Source: Aedes albopictus (lineage: Eukaryota; Arthropoda; Insecta; Diptera; Culicidae). From it: 64,000 nucleotides of DNA. Every line of letters begins with the position of its first letter. Within the stretch, counting starts at the first letter, position 1. The stretch covers positions 38,980,566 to 39,044,565 of the forward strand of contig NC_085137.1 of assembly GCF_035046485.1 (NCBI RefSeq). Reading direction: 5' to 3'. The notes beneath the pieces are model-generated. The model was not told where the DNA came from. It ran no database searches and was given only the letters and a program-made list of their open reading frames with translations. Made by a program: the position numbers and the translations under genes. Shown piece after piece: positions 23,290 through 35,535 of this stretch.

Positions 23290-23695
23290 AAATTTTACAT
23301 CAACTTGCAAAAGTAGCCCTCGCCTTCTTGATCCGTGTACCTATGTCGATCTTGGTGCCACCATCGCCATTTGGCTACCAAGATATTGGAAGCTTTCCAA
23401 ATTCTCCACTGCTTACCCAGCTATCGTAAAGATGGAAAGGTTTACCCTGTTTACATCCAACGATTTGGTCTTGTTGACGTTAATGGTAAGACCTGCCGCC
23501 GAGGAGCGATTGGCATGATCATCGAGCTTGCTCTGCATATCAGAGCGTCGTAGAGCTAGGAGAGCATCGTCACCAGCCAGTTCGAAGCTGTTAAGGTGCT
23601 CTATGGTAATGGGCTGCAACAGCAACCCACGATTTGGTTCACGATCAGTCGCACCTACCAGGATTTCGTCGATTGCGATGAGGAATGGTGACGGT
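23290..23695 (-). pseudogene. RTE-like RT fragment
   Basis: The minus strand reads FLIAIDEILVGATDREPNRG, then LLLQPITIEHLNSFELAGDD (catalytic DD here LAGDDALL), SAAGLTINVNKTKSLDVN and ESFQYLGSQM. It is the same subfamily as the plus-strand copy at 39.2-41.45 kb. It preserves the stretch that the other copy has lost to an insertion. It abuts the minisatellite at 23696. Confidence 0.85.
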
Positions 23696-26420
23696 GAAAG
23701 TATAGCCGAAAGAATTCCACGAGGAATCTTCGAAGGAAGTCCAGGAGGGATCCCCGGAGGAATTTCAGCAAGAATCAGCCAAGGAATTCTAAGAGGAATC
23801 TCCAGACGAATTCCGTGAGACATCCCCGAAGGAATTCCAGGAGAAATCTCAGATGAAATTGCAAAAGGAATCACCTAAAGAATTCCAAGAGAAAATCCAG
23901 AAGAAATTCCAGGAGGAATCTCCGAAAGAAGTCCAAAAATAATCCCCGAAGGAATTCCATGAGAAGTCTCCGAAGGAAGTCTAGAAGGAACTCCGAAGAT
24001 ATTACAGGAGCGATTTCCCTGCAGGAATTCCAGGGGGATCACCGAAGGAATTCCAGGAGGAATCCACAAAGGAAATCCAGAAAGAATTGTCAAAAGAATT
24101 CGAGAAGGAATCCCCAAAGCATTTCTAGGATGAGCCATCGAAAAATATTAAAGAGGAATTCTTGAAAAAATCCTCGAATGAATTCCATACCGAACTCCTG
24201 GATAAATTTAAAAAGGAATCCCCGAAGGAATTGGAGTAATTTTAGGAGAAATTGTAGGAGGAATCCCGGAAGGCATTGTAGGAGGAATCTCCGAAGGAGT
24301 TCCAGGAGGAATCCTCGTAAGAATTCCATGAGGAACGCCTGAAATAATTCTAGGAAGAATTTGCGCAGGAATTCGAAAAGGAAATCCCGAATTGCTGGAA
24401 TTGCACGAATCCCAAAGGAATTTCAGCAACAATCCACAAAGAAATTTCAGGAGGAATCCCCAAACGAATTCCTGAGGGAGTTTCCAAGAAAATTCGAGAA
24501 AGAATCACCAAAGGATTTCTAGAATGAATCAACGAAAAATATCCAGTTCCAGTAGGAATCCCCGAAGGAATTCCAAGAGAAATCCCCGAACGAATTTCAG
24601 GAGGTATCCCCGAAGGATTTCTAAGAAAAATCACCGAAGGAATTCCAGGAGGGATTCCATTCCAGGAAGCAATCCAGGAGGAACTCCAAAGGAATTCTAA
24701 GAGAATACATAAAAGAATGTACAGGAAGAAACTCTGAAGGAATTTCAGAAGAAATCCATGACAGAATATCAGAAGAAATCACCGAAAAAAATTCAGGAGG
24801 AATCCATGAAGGAATTCTAGAAGGAATATCAAAAGGAATTCCTGAAAGAATCCCGAAAGAATTCCTGGAAACATTTCAGATTGAATTCTATGAGGAATCT
24901 CCGACGGATTTCCTGGAGAAATCCTAAATGAAGTCCAGGAGGCATCTCCGGAGCAATTCCAGGAGGAAACCGCTAAGGAATACCAGGAGGAATCCACGAC
25001 GGAATATCAGGAGGAATCCCCGAATGAATTTCAGAAGGAATCCTGAAATGAAGTGTAGGAGAATACTCCGAAAGCAAATCTTGGAGAATCCCCGAAAGAA
25101 TTCCAAGACAAATCCCTGAAAGAATTCCTGAAAAATTTCCTAAGGAGTTCTAGGAGGAATCTCCGAAGAAAATCCAGGAGGAATCCTCGAAGGAAGTCCA
25201 GGAGAACTCCTGAAGGAAGTCCAGGAGGAATCCCAGAAGAAAATGCTCCAGGGTCCAGGGGGAATTATTGAAGGAATCTCCAAAGGATTTCCAGGCAGAA
25301 TCCTCGAAGGATTTTCAGCGGATTCTCTCAAAGGGAATTTTTCCGAGTAGAGAAGGATTCGCAGGAGGTATCCCCTAAAGAATTCCTTGAAGAATTCCAG
25401 AAGGAAATCCTGTAGGATTTCTTGTAGAAACTCCATGAAAGATCCCTCATGAATATCATGGAGATATGTCTGATTATAATCCTAAGGAAATTTTTGAAGG
25501 AATCTCAATCTCAATCTACAATCTGAACCCCAGCTGGGAACTTCTCGAGAAACTCTCTAAGTATATTTTGATAGAATTTAGAAGGAACTCTTGTATAGGA
25601 ATCCCTGAAAAACTTCTGGGGGAATCCTTGAATTCTCCTGGAGGTATCCTTGGGTACTCCTGTAAGATTCTTCGAAGGAACTTCTGGAGAGATTTCTGAA
25701 CGAACTTCTGCAGAAATCCCTGAAACTCCTGGAGGAATCTCTGAAGGAAATCCTGCGCGGATTCATGTAAGAACTCCTGTAGGAATTTCTAAAGGAACTT
25801 CTGAAGAAATCCCAGCAAGAACTCCTAGACTAATTCCTTAAGACCTCCTGCAGAAGAACTTCTTACGGAATTCATGATGGATCTCCAGGAGGCATTTATG
25901 AATCCTCCTAAGAGTATCTCTGAAGAGACTTCTGGAAGGATACCTCAGCAAGCTTCTTTTGGAGTAGCATAGGGAACTGCTGAATAAATTCCTAATGAAG
26001 ACCTGGAGGCATCCCTGAATCATGTGAACTTAGGAGATCATGAATGAACTCTTGGAGAGATCACCTAAGGAACTTCTGGAGCAATCCTTGAAAGAACTCC
26101 TGAAAGAATCTCTGAAAAGAATTCGTGAGGCATCTCGAACTAATTCCAAGAGGATTCAACGAAGGAATTCTAGGAAGGATGCTATGCAGAAGGAATTCCT
26201 GTAGGAACCCTTAATGAAACTCCCGGAGTGATCCCCGGAGGATCTCCTTGAGTAATCCCTACTGAACGTCAGGAGAAATTCCTTGTTCTAATTCTAGAGA
26301 AATTACTGAAGAATTTCCTGGAGAAATCTCTGAAGAAACTCCTGGACTAGTTCCTAAAGAAACACATGTAGGAATTTCTAAGGGAAGTTCAAAACGAATC
26401 CCTGGAGGAACTCTCATATA
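23696..26420. repeat. degenerate minisatellite, 12/24-bp period
   Basis: About 2.7 kb of units such as aaggaattccaggagg and aatccccgaaggaattcc, with a 24-bp period made of two 12-bp halves. Reading frames through it give 4-residue patterns such as GIPS/GIPP, so the many ORFs here are artefacts of the repeat. Divergence rises toward 25.4-26.4 kb, where forms like ggaactcctg dominate. The same type occurs at 32300-33460 and weakly at 44100-44290. Confidence 0.9.
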
Positions 26421-26699
26421 ACTATAAAAGTGACCGTATACGAATCATCGATTTTCTCTTTCGCTAGTGATCGTATTATATTCGCAGGTGAGAAAATCGG
26501 TGATGAGAAATCAATTGTTGCCGTCAAACTCTATCAAATCGGAAGATTTTTTTTCATCTCAACTTTATGTAAACTTAATTTTGTTCGTGCACTGATCACT
26601 GGAGTGAAAAATTAAAAATGGCTGCGTGATAAACAGCGGCGTATGGCGCGCCGCCGATACCTCCGTCGGCTTCGGCATGGGGCAAGAAGTGTCAGCGGC

Positions 26700-27480
26700 G
26701 GCGGCGTGGCGCGGTGGCGCACAGGTCTACTCGAGAGCCGAATAGCGCTGGCGGGCTACGGCATTGGCTCCTCATGTTTTCGCTCGCTCTATCGCAGCTT
26801 TGGCGTTCCTTCGCTCCTTTATATTCCTCCACGTATCATCTGTGATCCACTGTTTTCTCCGGGTGCGTAACTCACCCAAATTATTCTCGCCGGTGGCGAT
26901 GAAGACGTTCTTGATGGCGCTCCATTGATCTTCTACGCTTCCACCTTCTGGAATATCTGGAGCACGGTTCTCTAGCACCTCGACGAAGGACCTTTTCACC
27001 GCAACGTCTTCCAGTCGGCGTGTGTTGAACCGGCGCCCGATTTTCTGCTCCTGTCGATGGATCCTAGCAATGCGCAGTCGGATCTCGCCGATTAAGAGAT
27101 GATGGTCAGACGCAATTTCAGCGCCACGTTTGTTCCGCACATCAAGAAGGCTCCTGGCTGATGCGACCATGTCACGTTGTGCACTGATCGATGAGGAAAG
27201 AGCGATCCCCCAAAACTGTGCAAATATCTCTCCGTTTTCGCTCATTTCTCCGAGACCATGGCGTCCCATGACGTGCTAATATTCCGAATCAACCTTCGCG
27301 TTGAAGTTACCCATAAGGATTCTGATATAACCTTTTGGAATCTTATCCACGACAGCATTCGGTTGACTGTAAAAGTTCTTTGTTTTGCAATTCGGCAGCA
27401 TTATTGGTTGGCGCGTAACATTGAATCATGGTAAATGTGGCACCTTCAGACGAGATGTTGTCGGTGACTTGGCTGAGAAT
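26700..27480 (-). pseudogene. RTE-like endonuclease and linker fragment
   Basis: The minus strand reads ATFTMIQCYAPTNNA (near 27430) and GYIRILMGNFNAKVDSEY (near 27320-27270, the endonuclease GNFNA block). After a stop and a frame change a 165-codon frame (27269-26772) has LLDVRNKRGAEIASDHHLLI, the endonuclease SDH motif, and then RRFNTRRLEDVAVKRSFVE and ENNLGELRTRRKQWI. The D/N and SDH motifs mark an apurinic-type endonuclease. It ends abruptly near 26700, without the RT. Confidence 0.85.
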
Positions 27481-28620
27481 TTAATACATGATCATCCATG
27501 ATCCACCCCTATCAAAACGAGCGAGACCACGAAGCCCTACTAGTGTTTATTTTGATAGCTATTCTAAACCACAATTTCCACTTCTTAATTCATCTCATAT
27601 CTAGCACAAGACCAACGTCAACTGCCTCTTCAAATTCTTGCGAAATAAACTAGCTTATACGATCGTGCCGTGAAACATGATCTTACCGGTTCCATGAAAG
27701 AAAATATAATTAGCATTGATTTACCGACACTAATCGATGTATTTCTTTCTGCAAAAGGCCAGACAGTTTTCCAAACCATTTCGCGAAAGGTTGTTCCCAC
27801 ATTAGAGCGATGATGGCGACAATAACGACTCCGTATGCTGTGTAGGTCATGTTGCAATCCAGGTCGCTGAATGAAAGTGAACCACCATGTTGATACAAAT
27901 GTCTCAAGAAAGTTTAATCCGTGAGATAGTGATCGCAATGCACAAAGAACTCTGTTTTGCTCCGAGATAGAATGTGGTGCTCTGAATACACTTGATAGGT
28001 ATCTCAGTCAGAGAGGTTCCTTGTAAGGGTTAAGAATCTGGTTTCACTTGCGCTGGAGCAACCATCCAACGCTCGGATCGAGGTGAGTCATGTCCATGTG
28101 GTTTTGCGGTGGCTATCCCAAGACCTGCCCCTCACTAGAAAGAGCAGAAAAAGTGGTCCATAGACGCCGTAGATGGTTGGATAACTACCATCGATGCCAC
28201 GGTTGGGTTCCAGAATACGGCTTTGAATGCACGCGGCCATTGCACAACGCCATGAAAACGTCCAACAGAGGCTGCAAGAAATGGATGCACATTGCGAAAT
28301 TCCATGTGCAACAAAACTAATAGTCACTTTCGATTCAATTGCAGTCAGCGCTCTAGCAGCAGCCTGCGTCAGTCCGGCAGCAGCCGATTGGATCGATCAT
28401 CAAACAAACGGCTCGGCGGCCGGCCACTGAAGCGACGAAAAACTGCCTCCGGAGGTCTGAACCCCCTGACTGGCCAGCAGCAGTCAGTGGACCGCGTGGA
28501 GTCGCGTGGAGGTCTCTATTGTTGCAACATCCATTAATACACACCATACGACAACAATCTGTCGCGTCCTTGAGAGCACTTATAATTTGATTTGCCGGTA
28601 ATTATTGTTGGATACACTTT
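27481..28620. other. unassigned low-repeat region, possible host sequence
   Basis: Little repeat character. On the minus strand 27907-27710 a 65-codon ORF has a hydrophobic segment (VVIVAIIALMWEQPF) that could be a membrane helix. The E-x-P after it recalls the last helix of acyltransferase-3/NRF-6-like proteins, but this is weak. On the plus strand gaggtgagtc at 28081 is a good splice-donor match. Q/R/S-rich ORFs at 28227-28540 lack family features. No gene model can be built. Confidence 0.3.
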
Positions 28621-29633
28621 TCACAGCTCACCCAGCGCAAACACTATTGTAGATGTTCGGTCTCGAGGGGAACTATGAAGAGAGACAAAAACTGAAAGCT
28701 TCATTTAGTAATGGTCACCCGGGGAGCTGGCAGAGGTCTAACAGTAGACAAAGTGTTGATCGTTGACTGCAGGTGCTTTGGATAATTGCTTGCAAAAGTT
28801 TATGTTGGTCTTACTTTATTGCCATAATGTTGTTGCTGGTAATTTGAAGTTCGAATCAAATTACATATTATTTTGCAGATAAATTAGCCAGATGTAAAAG
28901 GCGTTGTTTGTTATTACGATTTTTCGCATCGGCTTCCTGGCAATAAAAGACAACAAAAGTATCAAATTTCTAATACAATAAAACAGTGATCTGCGTTTAA
29001 TACATACTTATTTGAAACACGTCAGCCTGCAATACGATTCATTGAATCTACGTCGAATAAATAAGTAATATAACGATCTATTAAAAAATGCAAGAAAAAA
29101 TGTCACAATACATGCATACTCAAAATCCAGAAAGCAATAATTTGGATCCATGAAAATAATTTCGAATTGACCCTTCGGTTCGGGAAATTTATCAATAGGA
29201 AATTGCAGAACTTCATAAACTGCTCCATGAAATAATTGAAACGGTTCATAGCATGAATCATAAAATTAAGAAATTAGTAATTGATCTTTAACTGTAGTGT
29301 TACCAGCAAGAAAAAAACACCCATAGAATGCCGGCAGGGTACCCAGGTACCCACGAAATTGCATTGATCATATCTCCGTGAATTGTACACCTATTCTAAA
29401 TAAGTTTGACTCATTCAACTCAGAAACTCATTATCTATCGAGAAAATGTTCTGTTGGGCTGGTCCGACAACCGTAAGTGGATTCCGAAAAATCTGGATTT
29501 TCGGGTACATGTTTTTTTATACAAAACGATGTACGGGCATTCAGGTACGATAGCAGCAATATCGCTACCAATCATCCCAAAGTTCCATCAGCATATAGCA
29601 TCTGACCAGCCTGAAATTATGAAACGTGTTTTT
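28621..29633. other. intergenic, no gene recognised
   Basis: AT-rich with only a 91-codon ORF at 29406-29681 that overlaps the SINE tail and shows no domain. Confidence 0.45.
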
Positions 29634-30084
29634 TTAATTCTTCAATCACTTAACCTAATTTACAGCTCTTTTGTCCACTAGGGCACTGCGTGAGCGATTC
29701 CAATTGGAAGCTGTACTCACACTTTGTACAGCGCCTAAATGTATTCTATTCTTATTCTACTATATCGAACTGGTTGCCGTTGCGCTGCTTTCACTTTCTA
29801 TCCTGTCATGGTAAAATGATGAGCACGAGGATGTTGATGTGTTTGGCTGTTGGTTGTTCCTCTTCCCAGCCCGATTGGGGGTCCATATGGGTTGCCTTTC
29901 GCCAAAGCCCATGTATCCGGGACTCAGGTATCCGGGACCGTTTGAGAAATGGGCCCAAATGAGGGTCAGTGTCAGCTGCTCTCAGGAGGAAAGAGCATCT
30001 GACGAAAGTGCCGGGGCTGGCATCGAACCCATGACCATCTGCTTATAAAGCAAATATGTGATCACTTGCGCCACGGGTCCCGAC
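29634..30084 (-). mobile_element. Feilai-like SINE
   Basis: The minus strand starts cgggacccgtggcgcaag (A box) with the B box in atgggttcgatgccagcccc. The body, with gagggtca and cctgagtcccgg-type motifs, follows the copy at 58617-59049. It ends with ctaattt...gattgaag and an A-rich tail (as T at 29631-29638). Feilai is the tRNA-related SINE family described from Ae. aegypti. Divergence from the other copy suggests an older insertion. Confidence 0.8.
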
Positions 30085-30802
30085 TATCCGTCGACTTTTT
30101 GCTCATGCTAAATCCGTCAGGTGATCTGAGAACTGTGAAACATTTTGAAGGTAAGGCTTTGTGGTGTAATAGGGAGAAATGTTTCTTGCCAAAAGTTTCA
30201 TCACTCGGAGCGGAAATCGAGCCCTCATCCTATGACATGGCACGAATATATACTAAACGACCACGAGGCTTCACAAGCTTAAACAGTCTAGCAATAATGG
30301 CATCGATAAGCTCAACAATGTTCGTTCAGAGATGACTAAGCGCGTTGATATGGCCAATCTCTTTAACGCAGATCGTCGGTAACAAGTACGAGACCGGAAG
30401 GTGAGAACAGAAGAGTTGGGGTAGAAGCGGAGACATTCGGAAGATGATTCTTCAAATTTATATTTGCCCTGAAAACTCTGTTTCTGTGAAATAACAGAAC
30501 AACCGAGTAGGGTCTGGGATCATTTGGGCAGGGGGACCTATTTTGAGAATTTGCTGCTATAACTCAGTCAATTTTTAACCAATTGAGTTGATTTTTGGGA
30601 CACGGTGTGAGTTACCAATAATACATTCGAAGTCTTTGTTTTGATTTTCGAAGCTCGTTCATCACCCACAGCAGCATAATTTGTCAAAACTCGAACGAAT
30701 CGGAGGTTTCAACTTGATTTTCCAACAGTAAACGTGTTTAAACATGTTCACGAACAAGGAGGTTTCGAGAACGCAACGAAAACGTGTGCTGCTTTGGGCT
30801 TT
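30085..30802. other. intergenic, no gene recognised
   Basis: Short ORF at 30066-30335 without recognisable features; remainder AT-rich. Confidence 0.4.
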
Positions 30803-30971
30803 GTATGGACTTATCCACCGATGAACCGAATTCATCGCGGTCCGAGAATTTTGACACTAGAGCGGGGCCATTCCCAATCAGAATCGTTAAATTCTGATTG
30901 GAACGGCCCCGCTCTAGTGTCAAAATTCTCGGACCGCGATGAATTCGGTTCATCGGTGGATAAGTCCATAC
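30803..30971. repeat. foldback with ~79-bp arms
   Basis: gtatggacttatccaccgat at the left is matched by its complement ending at 30971. The arms also share gaccgcgatgaattcgg and tctagtgtcaaaattctc. I see only two or so differences, near the centre (ggccattccc / ggccgttcc). Loop about 10 bp. ORFs on both strands are mirror images. Confidence 0.85.
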
Positions 30972-31154
30972 TGGTAAGCATTTTCGATGCCTTGGGACTA
31001 ATACCGTCTACCCCCGTTGCAACGCGTTGGTTTGACCGCATCTAATCTGTACACTTTTCAAACGTCATTCTGCTAATGGAACGGGGTGAAATGGAACGCA
31101 GAATCAATACAAAACATCAAATAAGGCTGCCAGCAGTGTGAAAAATTAGCTTAA

Positions 31155-31505
31155 GGCGAAACTGGAAGCATTTCTTCATATTTTTGTTTTTGATTTTTTA
31201 TTTAATAACGAAGCAATATTTTCAAAATCGGGTTTCGTGCACATGTAGAGTATGGATCAGGGTATGTTCTGATTTTTTTACGCGGTAGAAAATGTTTATC
31301 GTTTTTACAGAAACCATTTTTGAACCAAATTTCACTAAAAAATGGTTTCTGCAAAAATGAAAAACATTTTCTACCGCGTAAAAAAATCAGAACATACCCT
31401 GATCCATACTCTACATGTGCACGAAACCCGATTTTGAAAATATTGCTTCGTTATTAAATAAAAAATCAAAAACCAAAAAAATGAGGAAATGCTCCCAGTT
31501 TCGCC
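31155..31505. mobile_element. TTAA-flanked foldback element, ~165-bp arms
   Basis: TTAA lies at 31151-31154 and 31506-31509. The left arm starts ggcgaaactggaagcatttc; the right arm is its inverse with gctcccagtttcgcc. Arms are about 95% identical and meet near 31330. No ORF. TTAA targeting plus full palindromy resembles piggyBac-mobilised hairpin MITEs. Confidence 0.8.
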
Positions 31506-32034
31506 TTAAGTTAAAATTCACGAATACAAAAAAAAATGTGTTTTTCCGTCGCCAACAGGGTTGTTGGAAGTTCAAACTAAAAAATCCAAATTAGCCACCT
31601 AGTGGTGATAGTGCCTTTCTCGTCGAATATGTACTCAAGATTTTTCCGTCGCCATAAGCCAAAGTGTTCCTGAATCCTGAGAACTGAACTCTAGAACGAA
31701 ACAAATCTCATTTTCTTCTTTGGTCACACTCGTTGACTCGTTAATGAGGGAGGAGGGGGGGGGAGTGGAGTTTATGAATAATAAATGTATTTGATGAAAA
31801 AATACCCAAACAATTAAGCAAAACCGCCTTACTCATCGGATTTGACTAGAAATTTTGTGTAGGACTCTAACTTCACCTTAAAATTTAAAAATTTATTGGG
31901 TTATGTATTTGTGTCCTTCCTCAAAATGTTGAATTCCGACAAAAAATTTCCAAGAGGGGACCCCTCTTGACTTAAGAGATAATCGAAATTTGTGTCAGCC
32001 TTATGCAGAAAAGCAAGAATTTATCAAATCCATA

Positions 32035-33940
32035 AGGGGTCGTCCATAAATGACGTAGCTTTTTGGGGGGGAGGGGGGTGTTTGTGATTTTGTGATGAAG
32101 TGTGACGATAGGGGGGTAGGGGTTTATGATATGCTACGTAGCTTTCTACTAGCCTATTGAAAAAAATATTTCATGATTAATAAACTTTTTACTTGCATTA
32201 AGTAGGATTATCCAGTTAATTAAAAAAAAATTGCATGATTTTTTTCATTCACATCAATGTAAATAACAAATAATGGAAACAAATGCTAAGCTTTTGGCAT
32301 TACGGCAAGATTCCAGGAGTTCCTTATATAGTTTCTACAGGACTTCCTCGAAAAATTCATCCAACAATTTATTAAGGAACTCATCTAGCAACTTTGTAAG
32401 GAATTCCTCATTGTGTTCTTTATAGGTTTCCCGAACAGGAGAAGGATAACATTTTCACAGGAGTTCCTACTGGGAATCCAAGAAAAAAAAAACTTCTGAA
32501 AATATTTCAAAAGGATCTGGAGGAATCTCAGAAAGAATTCTTGAAGGAACTTCCAGAAGAATTTCAGAAGGAGCTCCTGGAACAATCATGAAAGGAAATT
32601 GATAAATTTCAAAAGAAATTCCGTAAGGAGTACCTGGAAAATTTTAGATAAAGCTTTCGGAGAAACCTTGAATAAACTTCTGGAAGAATCTTAGATGGAG
32701 ATATGTATAGATTGTCAGAAGGAACTCCTGGTTTAATTTCTGAAGAAAGTACGGAAGAAATAATTGAAAGAACCCCGTAAGGAATTTCTGAAGCAATTCC
32801 GAAAAAAAACTTTTGGGGAATCACAAAAGATTATCTGGATATAACTCCTGGTAAAATCTAAGAAAGAAAATCCTGGAGGAATCCCAGAAGCAACTCCTGG
32901 GAGAGTTTTGAAAGAATATCGGAGGGGTTACCTGCCGTTGAAATGTATATCTGAATGAATTCCAGAAAGACGTCAAGAAGGAACTCCTGGAGGAATGCCG
33001 AAAGGAACTTTTTTAGGAAACACATAAAGAAGTTCTGATGGAATCTCAAAAGAAATTCCGGTTAAAATTCCTGTAGAGATGTCTAAAAACTGCTCCTGGA
33101 AGAGAGGAGAAAAAAATTCGAAAGAACCCCTGAAGGAAAGGAAACCATGGATAAACTTTTAGAAAAACCTTAGAAAAAAAAACTCCTGGAGAAATCTCAG
33201 AAGGAGCTTTTGGACGAATCTAAGAAGAACTCCGGAATGAATTATTGGAGGGATCTTTGAAGGAATCCCTGAAGGAATACGATAAGGAGGAAATCTCTAA
33301 TGGAATCCCAAAAAAATCCATGGAAAAATCTCAGAAGGAAGTGCTGGAGGAACTAAAAAGGGAGACATTCTAAAAAATGGGAATCCCAAAATAAACTTCT
33401 CTAGGAATTCCAAAATGAACTGCTGTAAGAATTTTAGAAGAAACTCCTGCAGGGTCCTTCGAATGTCGTGGTGATTTTTATTCAAAAGAAATCAATTTGA
33501 TATTCTTATTAGATTTATTAGTGAACAAACTAATATCTTCGGAAGAGCTTCTAGGCAAATATGGTATTGGGAGCATAAATTTCCGGTTCTTCGGCATCAT
33601 GCAGAACGATGGGTGGTTTATTGAGTCATTAGCTTTGATGATAATCTCCACTGGTTGCACCTATGATCTTGATGTCGGCGATCTGAACCTGGCAGTTGGC
33701 AATGTTTTCTTGCTTTTGTTGTTTTTCCATAACATTATATTAGCATACAAGTTAAAATCAGAGCTATGTAAGTTTGAGTTTTTTTTTACATGAAAATTTT
33801 GTTGTGGGGGGGGGGGGGGGTGTTTAACAAGCTACGTCGTTTATAGAGGGGGTGTCTGAATTTGTGACGAAATGCTACGCGGGGGGAGGGGGGTATTAAA
33901 AATCGCTCAAAAAAAGCTACGTCATTTATGGACGCCCCCT
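32035..33940. mobile_element. 1.9-kb TIR element carrying a minisatellite
   Basis: The left end is aaggggtcgtccataaatga followed by cgtagctttttgg; the right end is agctacgtcatttatggacg followed by cccct, its inverse. Inside are G runs (32067, 33807), the 12/24-bp minisatellite and, at 33497-33793, a 98-codon plus-strand ORF with no known family. On the other strand that last block reads NIANCQVQIADIKIIGA..., which could be a captured gene piece. No transposase. Confidence 0.7.
32300..33460. repeat. degenerate minisatellite, 12/24-bp period
   Basis: Units such as ggaactcctggaagaatc and cagaaggaactcctgg repeat with many changes. It is the same family as 23696-26420, mainly in its ggaactcctg form. 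ORFs rich in F, L, S and E are by-products. Confidence 0.8.
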
Positions 33941-34679
33941 AATTGAATTTGGAAACTAATTGATGGCTCAGATTACGACGTTATGTAAACGTATAGGCAG
34001 AGCTGAAAAATATCAAACCTCTCAGTTGACTCCTTGACCACCTTCACTAGCACTGGATGCCGATCATTATCAAGACATTTCGGCAAAAAACAATTCTGCA
34101 CACTTCAGCCTTTATTTTATTATCATTAGTTATACGATCCATGTAAAATTTGACAAAAAAAGTGCAAGCAAGTGAAATTTTCCATAATAAAACCCATTTA
34201 AATTTCAACCATGTTACAGAGCACGAGGGCTCAACTAGTTGCATCAAAATTGTGCGCAGTAATTTTAGACGCAAAAGGGGATTGATGCATTAAAATTTAA
34301 ATCTTACCATGCAACGTTGATCCATCCTACTGTATAATTACGCCTCAGGAATCAAAAAAGGTTTGATATGACAAGATCGCTTAAATTTTTATCAAGATTT
34401 TGTTCTTTTACGCATATTTATCGCTTGCATCGATTTTGTTCACCTTCGTAATTTCAGTGATGCATCAAATCCTGATTCTACAACACTGCTAGTATCTTAG
34501 TTGTGGTCAGAGACTACTTTCTTGCTGCCCGTTTTTCTGGTTATCGAACATTTTTGATGATTTGATGTTTCGCATGCATGGGTTTGGTTCATTTTTTTAA
34601 TTGATCACTTCCGATGGGACACCTGGAACCGGTTCCGGAACTTAACCGGTTCAGATACGGTATGAAACTATTTTCTATT

Positions 34680-35200
34680 TGATGTGTCGCATGCCTGGGT
34701 TTGGTTCACTTTTTTAATTGGTCACTTCCGGCGGGACACCTAGACCCGGAACACAACCGGTTCAGATATGGTCTGAAACTATTTTCCTGCTTTCCGTTCA
34801 TCTTGTTATCGAAAAAACCGTTCTTTGATGTGTCGCATGCCTGGGTTTGGTTCACTTTTTTAATTGGCCACTTCCGGCGGGACACCTGGAACCGGTTCCG
34901 GAACACAACCGGTTCAGACATGGCCTGAAACTATTTTCCTGCTTACCGTTCGTCCGATTATCGAAAAACCCGCTCTTCGATGTGTCGCATGCATGGGTTA
35001 TGTTCACTTTTATGTTTGGCCACTTCCGGTGGGACACCCGGAACCGGTTTCGGAACACTACCGGTTCAGATATAGTCTGAGACTATTTTACTACTTCCCG
35101 TTCATCAAATCATCGAAAATGACGTGATATGATGGGTCACAAGCATGGGTTTGTTGCAATTTCATTTCTGGCCCCTTCCTGGGGTACCGGTCTGGAACAC
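34680..35200 (+). repeat. ~150-bp tandem array in copy A
   Basis: gatgtgtcgcatgc starts at 34681, 34827 and 34979, giving spacings of 146 and 152 bp; a diverged last unit is near 35130. Each unit has ggtttggttca, cacttccggcgggacacc, ggaaccggttccgg and ttatcgaaaaa. Overlapping 70-80-codon ORFs are repeat artefacts. Confidence 0.9.
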
Positions 35201-35346
35201 CTAAATGGCCATAACTCCGAAACGGTTGGATCGATCTGAACCATTTTCAATAGGAAACAATGGGACCAGATGCCGCGTCGAATGAACCGTTGGTCAATAA
35301 AATCGGTTGAGGTTTACTGCCAAAAAGGTGATGTGAGTTTTTTTGT

Positions 35347-35412
35347 ACACACACACACACACACACATACACACACATACACACACACACACACGCATAC
35401 ACACACAGACAT
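35347..35412. repeat. CA microsatellite
   Basis: Mainly (ca)n with a few cata interruptions, at the same position within the composite element as in the other two copies. Confidence 0.95.
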
Positions 35413-35535
35413 CACCTCAATTCGTCGAGCTGAGTCGATTAGTATATAAGACTTGACCCCTCCGGAGGCTCTATCAAATTTTCGGTTTTGGAGTGAACAT
35501 ATAGCCTTTCGGTACACCTTGGTGTACGAGAAAGG

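Noticed and set aside
23413..25436. Many GIP-, SGI- and EFL-rich ORFs resembling collagen-like or structural repeats
   Set aside because: They follow the 12/24-bp minisatellite, occur on both strands and carry frequent stops.
23696..26420. CRISPR-like regularly spaced short repeat
   Set aside because: Eukaryotic tandem repeat: no unique spacers, no constant repeat, no cas genes.
34701..35127. Family of related ~75-codon proteins in tandem
   Set aside because: They are the ~150-bp satellite read through; the same happens on both strands and in the other arrays.
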